NCBI GenBank assembly: GCA_947034895.1
Contig: OX344762.1
Coordinates: 27,136,760 to 27,200,759, forward strand
Direction: 5' to 3'
DNA from: Rhytidiadelphus loreus
Lineage: Eukaryota > Streptophyta > Bryopsida > Hypnales > Hylocomiaceae
DNA: 64,000 bases
The notes below the pieces were generated by a model, which had not been told where the DNA came from, did not search any database, and saw only the letters and a list, made by a program, of their open reading frames with translations. This document shows, piece by piece, positions 46,686 to 58,268 of the stretch; positions within the stretch are counted from its first letter, which is position 1, and the number at the start of each line of letters is the position of its first letter. Both the position numbers and the translations under genes were made by a program.

Positions 46686-47249
46686 CCTAAACCGAAATCT
46701 CTCAAATCGTGTGCCAAAGCCACCCCAAAACCAGTTGAGGGATGCCAATGAGCCTGTTGGCAACGGCAATGAGGCCAGCTCATTTGGCGGGAAGCAATTC
46801 CAACAATTGAGAACTTGCGAGCATCTCCACGTTGACATTCCCCACATCCCCCAATTCACACGCTCGTCAACTGGATTGTACATGTTGAGTACACTAATTG
46901 GAAATAGTGGCTTCCAAATCAGAATTCCAAATCGTGGATTAAAAGATTATAATCCACAATTTGGTACTCGCAGTCAACATTAAAATAGTCACCGAACTAT
47001 ATTAATCTATGTGCCAAACTCATTGCCCCAAGTGTTGAGTTGCCAACATGGCAAATGTTTGTACAGAGTCCTGGTGCACGGCTGTTGACAACAAGGCGCC
47101 ACTTGAGTGCTTCAGTGACAACTCGACCTGTACCGTCCACAGCTCATTGGCGTGCAGGTTTGATGGCAACAAGCGCCAAGTACCCATGATGTTGGAATTG
47201 ACCATTTTCTAAAAAGCAAAAAATTATTTTTCAAGCCCAAAGTACCGGC

Positions 47250-47278
47250 CATCCAGAGACCCGAATTTTCTTCTAATG
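47250..47278 (-). repeat. Right terminal inverted repeat of the large element
   Basis: Read on the minus strand it begins CATTAGAAGAAAATTCGG and matches the left TIR at 27 of 29 positions. The adjoining 200 bases contain further TTGCCAAC / TGGCAACAA variants. Confidence 0.88.
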
Positions 47279-49980
47279 GAATCAATATAGGAAAAAGGAT
47301 TTTTAAAAAGGATTTTTAAAATAGGCATTTAGCCTTTCAACATGGATAAGGAGCTTGCAAAATTTGCTACTACCTACCCATCTTATCCTTGAAAGGACTA
47401 GTACCAAGGTAGTTAATTTAAAATTATTAAATTTTAGAATGAATAGTAGCATTGATTACTTAGCTTCATTCATTATACACTTTTTGTCCTCCATATATAG
47501 TGTTTCATAATAAACCCTATGTTAATAAAAATTTCATTTAATGGATAGTTGATCTCCAAATTCTCAAAAAAAATCAAATTTGAATGGGTGGTTTTGGAGG
47601 TCATGATTGGAAGGAAAAGTTCAAAGGTTATGAATCCATACTTTGGGATCCAAGTTCATATGAGAGAATTTTGGACTCACTTACAATTTGTCCCCTCTTG
47701 TATTGAGTTAAAAATACTTAATAAATATCTCTAGTACATACTTTGATATTTGTACTTTTAGAAAATAGTGTAGTATTTCCAAAAATAAATAAAAATTGGT
47801 TATTGTTTATAATCATAGTATAAATTTAATCTCTAAAGCCTTATTTTATCCAAATTGGAGTTTTATTTTGGAAAGTTGGGCTATTTGTAGAGGCTTTAGA
47901 TTTATTTTCATTTTCTGGCATTTTTAATGTAGTTCCTACTCATCATTTTTTTCGTTATAAGCTTTGTTTTGAGCAATTCTAACTAGTAAATTTGGCAAAA
48001 GTTACAAGGGTTCTTTGATTTTGGAGTAAACTTGGACAGTCTAAGCATTTAAGAATTTTTTTTGTTTATAATATAAAAGAATGTTGGAATTTGTAGGCAT
48101 ATAAGTTGAAAGCTATAAGAAAATCATTTTATTTTTATTGATGAAATAAAAACAATGGCAGTTTCATTTTGCAAACAATTATTACATCATTTCACATATT
48201 TAAGATTTAAAGTTTAGTGATGCACAACTTTTAATAGTTTTCAAAGAAATAAATTAGAACTATAAAGTGTAGTATATATATTATAAAATTTTCACCATTG
48301 AATTTTAAAACTAGTTTATTAGTAATTTAGAGTTTGTTGTCAATCTTGACAATGCTAAGAGTACAAAAGAAATAGTGCAAGGGTCACTTAATACAAAGAT
48401 GTATATAAGTTTTTCTTCATCCAATGTTATTTAGGTGGACTCCAAGTGCCAACAATATCTGGAAAATCGAAAGCAACTCTTATGTAGTCCTACAAATACA
48501 CTCTCTACCACCCAATGGTGACTAACGAGCCTTCAAAAGTGACCCTAATAGCATCTCTCTATATTTTTTGTCTTGGATATGATTCTGTTTCTGTTCGTGT
48601 CTTTGAAGAATAGTTTCCTTGGGCTTCACCATCAATACAAAAGGTTGGTGTTTCATTAAAGACAATGCTTTGAAAAAATTGCATGATATTTTTTCTTTGC
48701 TTTCCCAGATTTTTTGAAATTATGAATAATCCATTATGGCATCATTGATCCTTGTTTTTTTTATTTTGTGTGAAGTTCATCAAGAACAACTTTTCAAATT
48801 CATGGCATTCTAGACAATCACCAATTGTAAAGTGGTCATTGTTAATTGAATAGAACCTAAGTGTCCACAAGAGAATGTGCTTCCCAAAGATGGGGTGATT
48901 AAATTTTGTAGCTCACCAAAAAGAAGAATCTTCTTTCTAAAGTCGCTAATTCTTGAGACTTCTTCATCATTGTTATTGAATGTTATATTGTTCTATAATG
49001 TGGATCTCCTAGCTTCCAATTCCTATGCAAGTACCATATATCTAAATCAAGGAATTACACCAGCCTTATCTACAATAGAAGAGGGAGGGGCTAGCTAGAA
49101 GATTGTAGACAATCACAAATTCACAAGCCTAGATTGAAACATAGTTCGAAGAGTTGTAGGTCCTACAAATGGATTTGGCTGATCATAATGTTGTTTATCC
49201 TTGAAAAGTAGCCCCCTACAGTGAACAAAATTCTCTTATATTACTCCTCAACCAACCCCATCCTTGAATTAATTGATAAGTCCCTCCCAAGCATGGCTAG
49301 CAAACCACAATTATACCTTTTTAGCATCAGTAGCATGGCGGGGAGGACCATTGCCTAGTTATACAATACAAATAGTCACACCTTCTTCACTTGGCACTTG
49401 GAGAATGAGAAGTTGGTGAGGGTTTGGAGGAGCCAATGGGAAGCCGTGGTGGGTGAAGAAGGTGTGCCCCCCTTAAAAGATGTGTCAACAGTGGAAAATG
49501 AAGTAAATGGAGAATCCATTTACCTAGACGTAAAATTAGACGTAATGTTGAAAGTAAATCGGCAACAACAAAGGTGAAATTGGCAATGAAAAGGTGAAAG
49601 TGTAGAGTACAAAAGAATATTCTGAGTTGGATATATCTTCCGCACTTCCAATCTTCACCTCCGGAGGTAAAGACCGAGAGTGCAGAAGATATATCCAACT
49701 AAGAATATTTTGCTATGGAAAACCAACACAAAGCCACCACAATTCCGTTCTCCATGCATTATCCAAGTGCCCAGTGAAGACTAGGTGTGACTACTACCCC
49801 TAATGTCATGATCTAGCCCTACCTTGCGCTCAACCTCAAAGCCCCGCCATTGTCAAGAAGTAAAAAACTGCCCCCAATTTTGTAGGTGGTTACTTTTTGT
49901 ACTTCGCCACTCAGTTCTCAGTTCTCACTTGCTAAATAATTGTACAAACTCTCCAAACGGCGCCTGAGGTCCATCAAGTT
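47279..49980. other. AT-rich non-coding region
   Basis: No gene is supported. A possible diverged R2 repeat lies near 47890-48060 and a fold-back lies at 49611-49711. Frames at 47549, 48877 and 49387 are short and without domains. Confidence 0.5.
49611..49711. repeat. Near-perfect 100-base hairpin
   Basis: The left arm (aagaatattctgagttgg, atatatcttccgcac) pairs with the right arm (gtgcagaagatatatccaac, taagaatatt) down to a central palindrome cacctccggaggt. Only a few mismatches occur. Size and mismatch pattern fit a plant MIRNA-like fold-back or a tiny MITE; no terminal CACTA or TA hallmark is evident. Confidence 0.6.
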
Positions 49981-50940
49981 CCATCCGTGGTAAGTTTAAA
50001 CATAAAGTTTCAAACCAGTTCAGCGCTCCTTCAGTTTCCACCAGCCGGCAGTGAGATGGAGCCGCACATGCTGAGTGTTCATTATTAGTTCTCCACTCAC
50101 AGGCTGTTCTCCCGATCGATCCCACGAGTGGACGGAGACTCCGGGAATGATGCCCTTAACACGAGTTACCTGGTTCCCGAAAAACTGCGGAATCTGTCAT
50201 GTGAAGGCGGGCGGGCGGATCCGCGGATGGCCCCAAGTGAGTGCACAACTGCACATGACTTCAAATGAATGCAGCTCCGGGAGGCCGGCAGGCCGTGCAT
50301 GTGAACCCAATTTCAGGGAGGCGGCTGAAGGTGGGCGACTGACTGACGCGAATTAATGAAGTTAATCCAGCTCGCGCCCACCCACACGGCAAATCAAACG
50401 GCTTCCAGAGTTTGTTTCCTCCGAAATCCGGGTCTCCAGTCGGCCATGACCGGAACCCACTGAACTGATTTCATGCTGCCGCAAGTGCCACAGGCACGGC
50501 AGCATTCGCAGGAACGAAGCTTGGGATGAATTGGGATGAATTGGGGGACTTTGTGAGTCAAAGGCGGCTGGTCACGGACCATTTTTAGCAATGAAACGGA
50601 CGGCATCGTCGGAGTGAGGCAATCAGTGCTCGTGCTGCTGAGCAGCCAAACAGTTGTGGCGACTGCGGATCCCATTGGGCCCATTGCTCATGCACGACGC
50701 GCGCCCTGGGTCTGCTTGGAACTGGCACACGGAGTTTTGAGAAAATGTTCCAGGCTACGCGCGCGCGCTGCACCAGAAACACGGCAACTGGCCTGGAAAC
50801 AACTCTTGAATGTGAGCACCGGAGTTTTTTTGGGATTTTTTTTTCTTCCATGTTGGTGATGTCAGATGAAGAGGAGGAGGAGGAAGCATCTTTGGCTTGA
50901 TTGCTAACTCAATTGAACAGTTGTTGTTGTTTTCCATCAT
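49980..50940. other. GC-richer island without a clear gene
   Basis: Composition shifts to GC-rich with CGCG words, as in gene-bearing parts of this window. Overlapping frames exist on both strands (for example 49925-50125 minus, 50075-50356 plus, 50585-50851 minus), but none shows a domain or splice-consistent extension. Possibly the 5' part of a transcribed locus or an eroded gene. Confidence 0.35.
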
Positions 50941-50941
50941 T

Positions 50942-51027
50942 TTTTTTATGAAGTGTCAAAGTGGCAATATTAAATGTTATATTTTTTTATGAAGTGTCAA
51001 AGTGGCGATATTAAATGTTATAGTGGG
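50942..51027 (+). repeat. Direct tandem duplication, ~44 bp
   Basis: tttttttatgaagtgtcaaa followed by gtggcaatattaaatgttat is repeated immediately with a single A/G change (gtggcgatatt). It is probably a recent slippage or insertion footprint. Confidence 0.8.
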
Positions 51028-51029
51028 AC

Positions 51030-53510
51030 TCCCAATTTCAACATTCATCCACATATTGGATAGAAAATATCACATTAGGAGGCACATATCACATACGTCG
51101 GTCGGGAAAATACAAACAATTGCAACAGTACTGCAACAATGCGGTGGCAATTGCTTTTGTTCACAGTACAACAAACAAGATTGTTTCAAACGCTAATTTG
51201 CAATATTGTTACATGTTACCTATTGTTGCAATGAATGTTGCTTTTGGAGAGTTCTTGCAAAATTATTGAAGTGGTATTGAAGATAGCAATTTATGTTAGC
51301 AAGCTTGTTGCAATATTAAAACTAAAGTTCACTTTTTCTTGATGAGTATCCACAATTTGGTGATTTCATCCAATTTTTTTTTTTTTAAATTGGAAGTTTT
51401 TTGGCAAGTTTACGCCTTATCAATACCATTTGTGTTCCAAGGGTGTGCTGTAGGGCCCATTACTTTGGTGCAAATGGCTACCAAATCACTAAAACCCCCG
51501 ACTAATGTTGATCCCTATCGATGCATTTGAGTTAGATAATTTACTATAATAAAAAAGATTTGGTCCAATCTCAGATGGAATTGACAAAATGTTGCTCTGA
51601 AAATTCTCAAATTTTCCTATAGTCTTGCCCTTGGCCTTTGGACTAAGTTGGTTTCTCGAAAACAAATCGCCAAAAACATTTACACTACTTGTGAGGATAA
51701 AATCTAAGGGAACACATTATGCACATGGGGTCCTTGTTCTTGTCTAAATTGGATACTTGTTGTAGATTAAGATCAATGTTTTAAGATGGTAGCTTCTACC
51801 AAACTGTAAACTTAGTGATAAACTCCATATGCAACTATCTTAGTAACCTCTTTTTCAATTCTTTTTTTTGAGTACCAATTTGAGCTAGGATTTAATTATC
51901 CAATGTGGTTGAGCCTTCAATCACCTCTATAATATCACTTTCTTTGATGCCACATCCTCTCCAAACATCATAGTGATCTTTTTTGTCTTAGAATTTTTGC
52001 TATATATCCCTTGAAGACCCCCTCCAACCAAGGTAGTCACCAAAGTACTTCAATTCTTGAACCAATAGGTGCATTCTTTGTTTCTATAGTTAACAATGAA
52101 GTCACTATCCATTGAACCATTTAGATTTGTAGCAACCTTATATATTTTTGCATATTATAAATATTGTACTTGACCATATTATTGTATTTGAATACACCAT
52201 ACCATTACAAAAAATCTGAGGTCAAAACAAGGTCATTTAACTTTCACCCCCAAGTGCAAATATAGGAAAAATAAAAATTTGAAATTGCCAAACTGATGTG
52301 GCACTATTAGTGTCATGTTAGTTCTTGAAAATAAATTTTTATTTATTTTTTAAAGTGTAATTGCACAAGCTACTTGTTGTCTCATGGCCTTCTCTAGGTC
52401 TAAAATTTTTTGGAATGAATAATATATAGAAGACCAAGGAAGTTTAGTTGATATGAAATATTGAGTCCAAGCACTAAGAGAAATCTTGACACATCCCATA
52501 TGATGTTTTATGTTACATTTGCATTATTTGAAACACAATTATGTTAGTTTCAATGTTATTTTAACCCTTAAAGGATGTCAGTTGTGGCCATTATTTGTCT
52601 CATGAATTACAAAGAATCCTTCTATGTAGGACAAAAGTACAACTACTCATCTTCCAAATTTTGTTTGAAAAGGGGAAGTCTTGCACAATAGTTTGACCTC
52701 CAATGAGTATTTTTTTTTTCCAAAGTAGATCATGTCACACAACACCAATGATTTCCACTGTCACTAGCCCATCTTTTAAAGGTTAATCACAATTTTGTTA
52801 AATCTATCAATATATATTTTGTTATTTTCAACATAGATGTATCGCTCCTATAATGTCTAATGAATGACTTTCTTTAATTCATACAACTATTCTTCCCATC
52901 AAAGGATGATTTCTTAGATGATAATTACAATGATGGACCCATCATTTCAAAGTTCACAAGCCTTTTATAAGTTCTAGAAACTTGATGTTGATGCATTTTT
53001 GTTACCACATAAAACAAAAGTGTTTGCCAAATCATTTGTTCTTTATGTGGTCCCTTAGTTTAACACACAAACTCTCAACCTTTTCTTCCAATCATAACCT
53101 CCCAAACCACTTATTCAATTTTCATTTTTTGGGGGAATTTAGGATTCAACTATCCATTCAATCTAATTTTTTTATTTAACACAACTAATATCATTCCTCA
53201 AACTCTAAAAACTTCACCTATCTCTAGAACATCTCTATTTCCTTATGGTTTTTTCATAAATCTTTTTCATTTAACCAATACAATATTCATATTTCATTTT
53301 TCTATTTTTTTTTCTTCCAAAGCTCATAGTACCAATTTATATTAGGGCTCAATTGTTGACATGATTTCAAAATCACCAGAATCAACTAATAGGAATGCTA
53401 ATATCCTTAAATTGGGCCATCATAATACTACCCCATTTCACAAAAATCAACATTTGTTTCTTGCAATGCAACTTTCACATTCAAATTATAACGTGATTCT
53501 GCTGGTTCCT
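51030..53510. other. AT-rich intergenic sequence
   Basis: No gene, RNA or clear mobile element is recognised. Short frames (51002, 51339, 52982, 53361) are AT-driven. Confidence 0.5.
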
Positions 53511-53539
53511 CAACTGCCCAAGCAAGATGCAGCTCAAAC

Positions 53540-53735
53540 CTGTACGCAAGAACTGAAGCTTTACAACATTCTGCTCAACTTTGTAACAATCTGCTCAAAT
53601 TTGTAAACAAGTATTGAACAGATTGTTACAAAGTTGCAGTACTCGCAACATTGGGCTCAAATTTGTGTACAAGTACTGCGACTTCGTAACAATCAGCTCA
53701 ACTTTGTAATCAAGTACTGAAACTTTGTAACAAAT
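53540..53735 (+). repeat. Degenerate repeat of a TTTGTAACAA word
   Basis: Phrases such as ctgctcaactttgtaacaat, ctgctcaaatttgtaaacaa, gggctcaaatttgtgtacaa and cagctcaactttgtaatcaa recur, partly also inverted (gattgttacaaagttg). It looks like an irregular tandem array of roughly 30-70-base units. Confidence 0.6.
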
Positions 53736-53815
53736 TTCCACAGAACAATGGCGGGCGAGATCGACGAGCTGAGAGCGCGAAGGAAGCTGTAAACGATGTC
53801 GACCAGGAGTAGTAT

Positions 53816-54045
53816 TTGCGAGCAAGTGCATCACACACACCGGAAGCTGATCCTGAGAATCAGAGAACAAGGGCAAGCAGTAGGGAATCGAGCAGGAATT
53901 GTATTTGTGAGCAAGAGCACCACACCCACCAGAAGCTGGAGCTGAGAATCAAAGAACAAGGGCAAGCAGTACGAATCAAGCAGGAAAAGAATTTGCAAGC
54001 AAGAGCACCAGAAGAACAAGGGCAATCAGTAGGAAATCGCATGAG
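53816..54045 (+). repeat. Tandem ~85-bp repeat, about 2.7 units
   Basis: Units run from gcgagcaagtgcatcac / gtgagcaagagcaccac / gcaagcaagagcacc, through agaagctggagctgagaatc, to agaacaagggcaagcagta. A plus-strand frame stays open across it (53816-54091) because the unit suits that frame, giving a Gln/Glu/Arg-rich repetitive peptide. Without a domain this is better called a repeat than a gene. Confidence 0.7.
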
Positions 54046-54480
54046 CAACGCAGCCTGCAGCAGAAAGTTCAACAGAGGAGGAGCGAGATGAAGCAGCGAG
54101 GCGCGCGTGGCACCGTAGCAACGGAGGAGGAGCCGGAACGAGAACATGGCAGATTCCCCTCGTTGGATTCCAACCCTAAAAGCCCCCAATCACTGGGCTG
54201 GTTGAATTCCGATGTTGGCATCAAACCCTAAAGTACCCAAATCCCAGCGATGGCAGGCGCCTCTCCAGCCTGGCCCACCCGGATTCTGGATCTCACATTG
54301 GCTCCTGGGCTTCGGGGACCGGACCCATACCCGCCTTTGAATCCCGGGTATCAAGTTTGTCCTCCCCAATTTGTCCCTCCAGTTTTACTAGATCCTTCTT
54401 GTTCAAATTGCAACCGGTGATTTGGCCAGTTTCACCGGCTCACGTTCTCATCGATGGGCGGTTCTTCTCTTCTCTTCCCA

Positions 54481-56305
54481 TATGGCGCGTGCGATGAGGA
54501 AGCTTGCCAAGCGAGGGTTAGCCATTATGACCCGCATGTGGAACCGATTTGAAGTGAAGTGAACTGAAACAGAAGAGCAGCTTTTAGATTTATGCAGCAC
54601 GGCGCTGAATTCGCCATGGAGAGTGCATGGATGGTATGTCACGATGTTGGGTTGCTGGGGTTTGAAGGGATTGAGGGGTGAGCGGTCGTTCTGAGGTGCG
54701 AGATGATGTTGCATTTCGGTTTAGGGTTGGATCTGCGCCAAGAGCTCGATTCTTGATCTTAGGCATGGTGAGGGAGAAAGTGGTGGAGGGGGGAGGGGAG
54801 GGAAGGGAGGATTAGAGATGAGTAATAATTATGTTGCGTGGTAGTGGAGATTGAGAATGAGGGGTTTTTCGTGGAAGGAGTATTGGAAACGGCCGAGTGG
54901 ATGTATGCCGGGGAGAGTGTCAAAGCCTTTTGCTAAGTATCCACGGCCGTGTAATAGTCTGGTAATCTCCACGATTGTAGAGCCAGCCAGCTTCCCAGAT
55001 GATTCAAAGTTCAAATTTCGTGAAACAGCGTCGGAAGAAATGAGAATGTCGGCCTGAATCGTGTCGATTGTGGTGCCCCATTGGTGATTGCAGGGGCTCA
55101 ATGGAAGCGAAGAGAAGATGAAGGGCACGGATCGGAGTGTGAGCTTCACTTCATCGAAGGGAGCTGATTTCGTAGTCGAGTTTACCTTCGTGCCACGACC
55201 GATGGAGCCTAATGACGTCGACAAACTGGTGTGCTGTCCACCTCCGGAGCCTTGCATTGTACATGTACGAGCGCAAACTTCTTCTTAATAATCTGACATA
55301 TGCCATTCTCACTGTTACGTTGATTCACTGTGTTTCCCTGTTTATCAAATGTAATGCTTTAGAAGTCAATGTTCCCTGAATGCACTCAATCCTCTTCAAG
55401 CTTATCACTTTTTCAGTATTACATAATTTGAATGTGTGAATTGTGCTACAGTCAATGGTAGTGTGGCAAGCGTACTGGATATTCTAGAACGTCAATTTCG
55501 AGAAGGTCACAATAACGAGGATTGAGTGGTTCGCAATGCTGATTAAAATTCAAGTTTGACCTACTGTAGCTTGGCTGTATGCTCTCGCGTCTATAGTTTT
55601 ACAGTTTCATGTACGAGGTAACTGGAATCTAGAGCTCGGTTGCGGAAAGTAATATATGTTGAGCTTTGAAGGATGTAACCTTCCATAACTAGACTCGATG
55701 TTTAAGTTACCTAGGGTAATGAGGAAGCTACGATCTTAAGTGATTCAATAGTGAACCAAAAAAATCTAAGGAAACTAAGTGTTGGAATAGAAAACAGAAT
55801 GAGGGGGATTGATATGGTTTATAATGCAACTGCGCTTCTTCTGTGCCTGCCTGCCACAAGTTCTTATTGAGATTATAGCTTCTGCAATTCCCGGAGGGCA
55901 TGTGTCATTGTTAAAGTTTGAAGCTCATGATACTTGTTGTTCTTCTCATGCTCCGGGTGATTTGTATTGGAAGCATTGGAAGCCAAGAAATGGCTACAAT
56001 GTATTCTTGCTGCTGTAAGTTCCTCTGTGTCGCTAGCGAGTAGGAGTGCTCAGGAGTGCTACAAATGGTAATGTGTAGTGTTTTTTGGTGTGAATGATGT
56101 TCAGGATGGAATTCTGTTCAGAGACAGACTTGCAAATTCACGGCGTCGGGGTACTGATCTTCTGGGTTCCATGAGAGAAACTGATCACATAGAATATTAC
56201 AGCACTCCTCCCTCTCGACGTCGCATGAACAGGAGCTCGCAAGAATTGCTTCAACCGCCGGCTTTGATTGCCCCAGACTTAGTAGCCACAAAAATCATAG
56301 ACTGA
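54481..56305 (+). other. Possible spliced gene of unknown function
   Basis: A GC-richer stretch carries several protein-like segments on the plus strand: about 54900-55057 (SKPFAKYPRPCNSLVISTIV), 55093-55288 (after the acceptor gattgcag; SFTSSKGADFVVEFTFVPRP, ending HVRAQTSS) and 56104-56305 (after the acceptor gttcag; DGILFRDRLANSRRRGTDLL). I recognise no domain and cannot link the segments into one confident model. Sequence after 55290 resembles the 3' flank of kinase copy B, which supports 55288 being a real gene end. It could equally be a fragment of a duplicated locus or a non-coding transcript. Confidence 0.3.
55290..55680 (+). repeat. Segment shared with the kinase B 3' flank
   Basis: In order it contains tatgccattctcactgtta, ccctgtttatcaa, gagctcggttgcggaaa and aggatgtaacc, matching 16260-16540. 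The similarity is partial and non-coding. Confidence 0.5.
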
Positions 56306-57842
56306 ACCCAGTCGTCTGCTGCAAGGTAGTGTATTTACACCCAGACCTCTTCAATGTCAAGTCCAGGGCGCTCAAAATTCTCATGATGATATGGAAATTT
56401 GTAGCGCTGTGACAGCGTAGTGTTGAATATGAAAATGACATCAAGAAGTACTTGTGGTCGCAGAATCAAGAGAGGTGGTCTAGATCCCTTTTCAGTTACT
56501 TATTATCACATTTTCACTTAATTTCTTGTGGTATATAAGTGTGATAGCGAGAGTGGAGAGTGAGTTTTGAATTGGGTATGTTCATTCCCTAAGGTTTGGT
56601 AAGAGAGCAGAGGATGTGATACTAGAGAAGGTGATATTATAAGAGTTTGGGCGTATCCACAGAGACTGCCAGATGACAGCGGTCTTAATATTTTGACAGT
56701 TAGTTGTACTGCAGAGTTGCAATCATTTTTACTAGCCAGGGGATAAGTAGCAGTTTGTCTTCTAAAGACTCGGATGATGCTTAGGACAGATGGACCGGAA
56801 GGCCTTTTTTTTTCTGTATCGCTTTCTCTTGGCACAACTGAATTTCTTCCAGCTGAGGCAAAGATACTGAAATATCTTCCAGGCATGATTATCAGGAAGT
56901 TTGAGATCTGGACATTCATACAATCTTCTGAGCCTTCAAAAACTAAATCTAATTTAGTGCCATGTTATGAAGTTCGCAGGAACATAATGTGCCATTTAGT
57001 GCACTGAACTGAAAAACAAGAAAGATTCCAGGAACTAACATAATATTTTCAGTTCGCAAGGGTGGACTTCCGTGCTCTGTGCAGTACAGGCGGGTACAAA
57101 CTGACTATTGTGCCATTCAAAGAATCTTGCTTAATATAGAATACAATTGGCATTTTCTGTCTTGCATAATTAACATTTTGATTCTTATGCAATCCCAATC
57201 AAACATACCAAGTTATAGTTTCAGCAATGCAAAACTTCATTTTTGGTGAATTGTTTTGTCTCTAGGTCTACTTTTCATCAAAAAATACTCAAATCTGCTT
57301 ATTGTAGTACAAATAACAAAGAATTCTAAAATGATATATTTTTTTGCATATCTATCTGTAAGATCTTGCAGTAGACTTGTATGAGAATGTGTGGAAAAAA
57401 CATCAAACACTTTGACCACAAAGATTGCAAGTTAAATGCATTCAAAGAGAACAAATCATGGTTTTGGGCATCATGACAAATTGGTTATGAGACTTTGAAT
57501 CTTCTAAACTTAACTATGGATTTTGAATTAAAAAAATTTTATCATGAAGAATTGAATTGAGAGTATTGGAAAAAGAAAAGTTAAGAAATTAATGTGATTT
57601 TCATTCTTTAAGAAATTATTAAGTTGAAGAAGTTTCTTGATAGAGGGGAAAACTAAATCATTAAAAGCTCTAAGATGGAATTAAAACACACTAGTCCCAA
57701 TAGTGAGATCGTTCTAATAATCAAAGTTAACCTATGGACCTTTTTTTTAAAATGTGAAAATTGAATTCAAAAATGAATCCTATACATCATTTTTTTCAAA
57801 AAATGCTCTAATGAAGAACTAGTGTACCTTGTGTCATTGCCA

Positions 57843-58268
57843 CAGCCAAAATAAAAGTAAAAGTAATTTTTTAATTTTTTGAAACCAAAAATAACTCAAA
57901 TATCCATACCTTTTACAAATGCCACAAAACAAAGCACATGCAACCCTCCTAACAAAAAGCTTTCCAATGGTAGCACACAAACGGAAGATGCACAGATCAA
58001 GAGCTTTCAACTTAACAAACAAAACAAACAACCTAACTTAAGGTATCGACAAGTGTGCTCTATACCATTACTACAATCAAAACCAAAATAAAAATAATTT
58101 TTTAATTTAGAAGAAATTCAAAATTCAATATCTTTTCTATTGAAAATCAGAATGCAACAAAATAAAGCCCGTGCACACCTCTTCGCAAAGAGCTTTCCAA
58201 CGACCATTGGAGGATGCATAGTTTAGAAGATCTCACCGTAACAAAAAAAAAAAAAAAAAACTAACTTA
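57843..58268 (+). repeat. Two degenerate tandem units of ~235 bp
   Basis: Both units contain gccaaaataaaa / accaaaataaaa followed by taattttttaattt, then a block with caaaacaaagcacatgcaac / caaaataaagcccgtgcac, then gagctttcca-type sequence and a tail cctaacttaa / actaacttaa. The second unit ends in a poly-A run (about 58242-58260). Confidence 0.6.

Larger units (their letters stand above)
37106..47047. repeat. Dispersed 9-mer GTTGG(C/A)AAC, about 34 copies
   Basis: Exact copies in either orientation were found by eye at, among others, 37106, 37158, 37226, 37554, 37586, 37839, 38070, 38630, 38817, 39196, 39387, 39466, 39545, 40133, 40304, 40769, 40914, 40981, 41044, 41454, 42423, 42810, 43075, 43285, 43845, 44783, 44811, 45100, 45216, 45421, 45472, 46257, 46756 and 47039. 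Chance expectation for these four 9-mers over 10 kb is well under one. Many one-mismatch variants are also present. Copies lie in exons, introns, intergenic parts and next to the ends. I found no exact copy elsewhere in the window. Confidence 0.9.
37072..47278. mobile_element. 10.2-kb TIR element with a RAG1-like transposase
   Basis: The ends are 29-bp terminal inverted repeats (37072-37100 and 47250-47278), identical for the first 23 bases and differing at two positions. They start CATTAGAAGAAAATTCGG, one base from the CACTAGAAGAAAA end of the nearby 34658 element. The trinucleotide GAA lies directly after the right end and one base before the left end, so a 3-bp target duplication is plausible but not exact. 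Inside are three spliced genes without internal stops: one on the plus strand (37605-39103) and two on the minus strand. The interior is GC-richer than the flanks and full of a GTTGG(C/A)AAC motif. It appears to be a structurally complete, possibly autonomous DNA transposon. The superfamily is inferred as RAG1/Transib or the related CACTA-Mirage-Chapaev group. Confidence 0.85.

Noticed and set aside
37106..47047. A CRISPR-like or regularly spaced array
   Set aside because: The 9-mers are irregularly spaced, occur in both orientations and inside exons, with no spacer structure.
37072..47278. Calling the large element an ordinary plant CACTA transposon with a TNP2-type transposase
   Set aside because: The ends are CACTA-like, but gene 3 lacks the TNP2 signature and matches the RAG1/Transib residue layout.
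37072..47278. An endogenous giant-virus or virophage insertion
   Set aside because: No capsid, packaging ATPase or DNA polymerase signature is seen; spliced genes, TIRs and a DDE transposase fit a DNA transposon.
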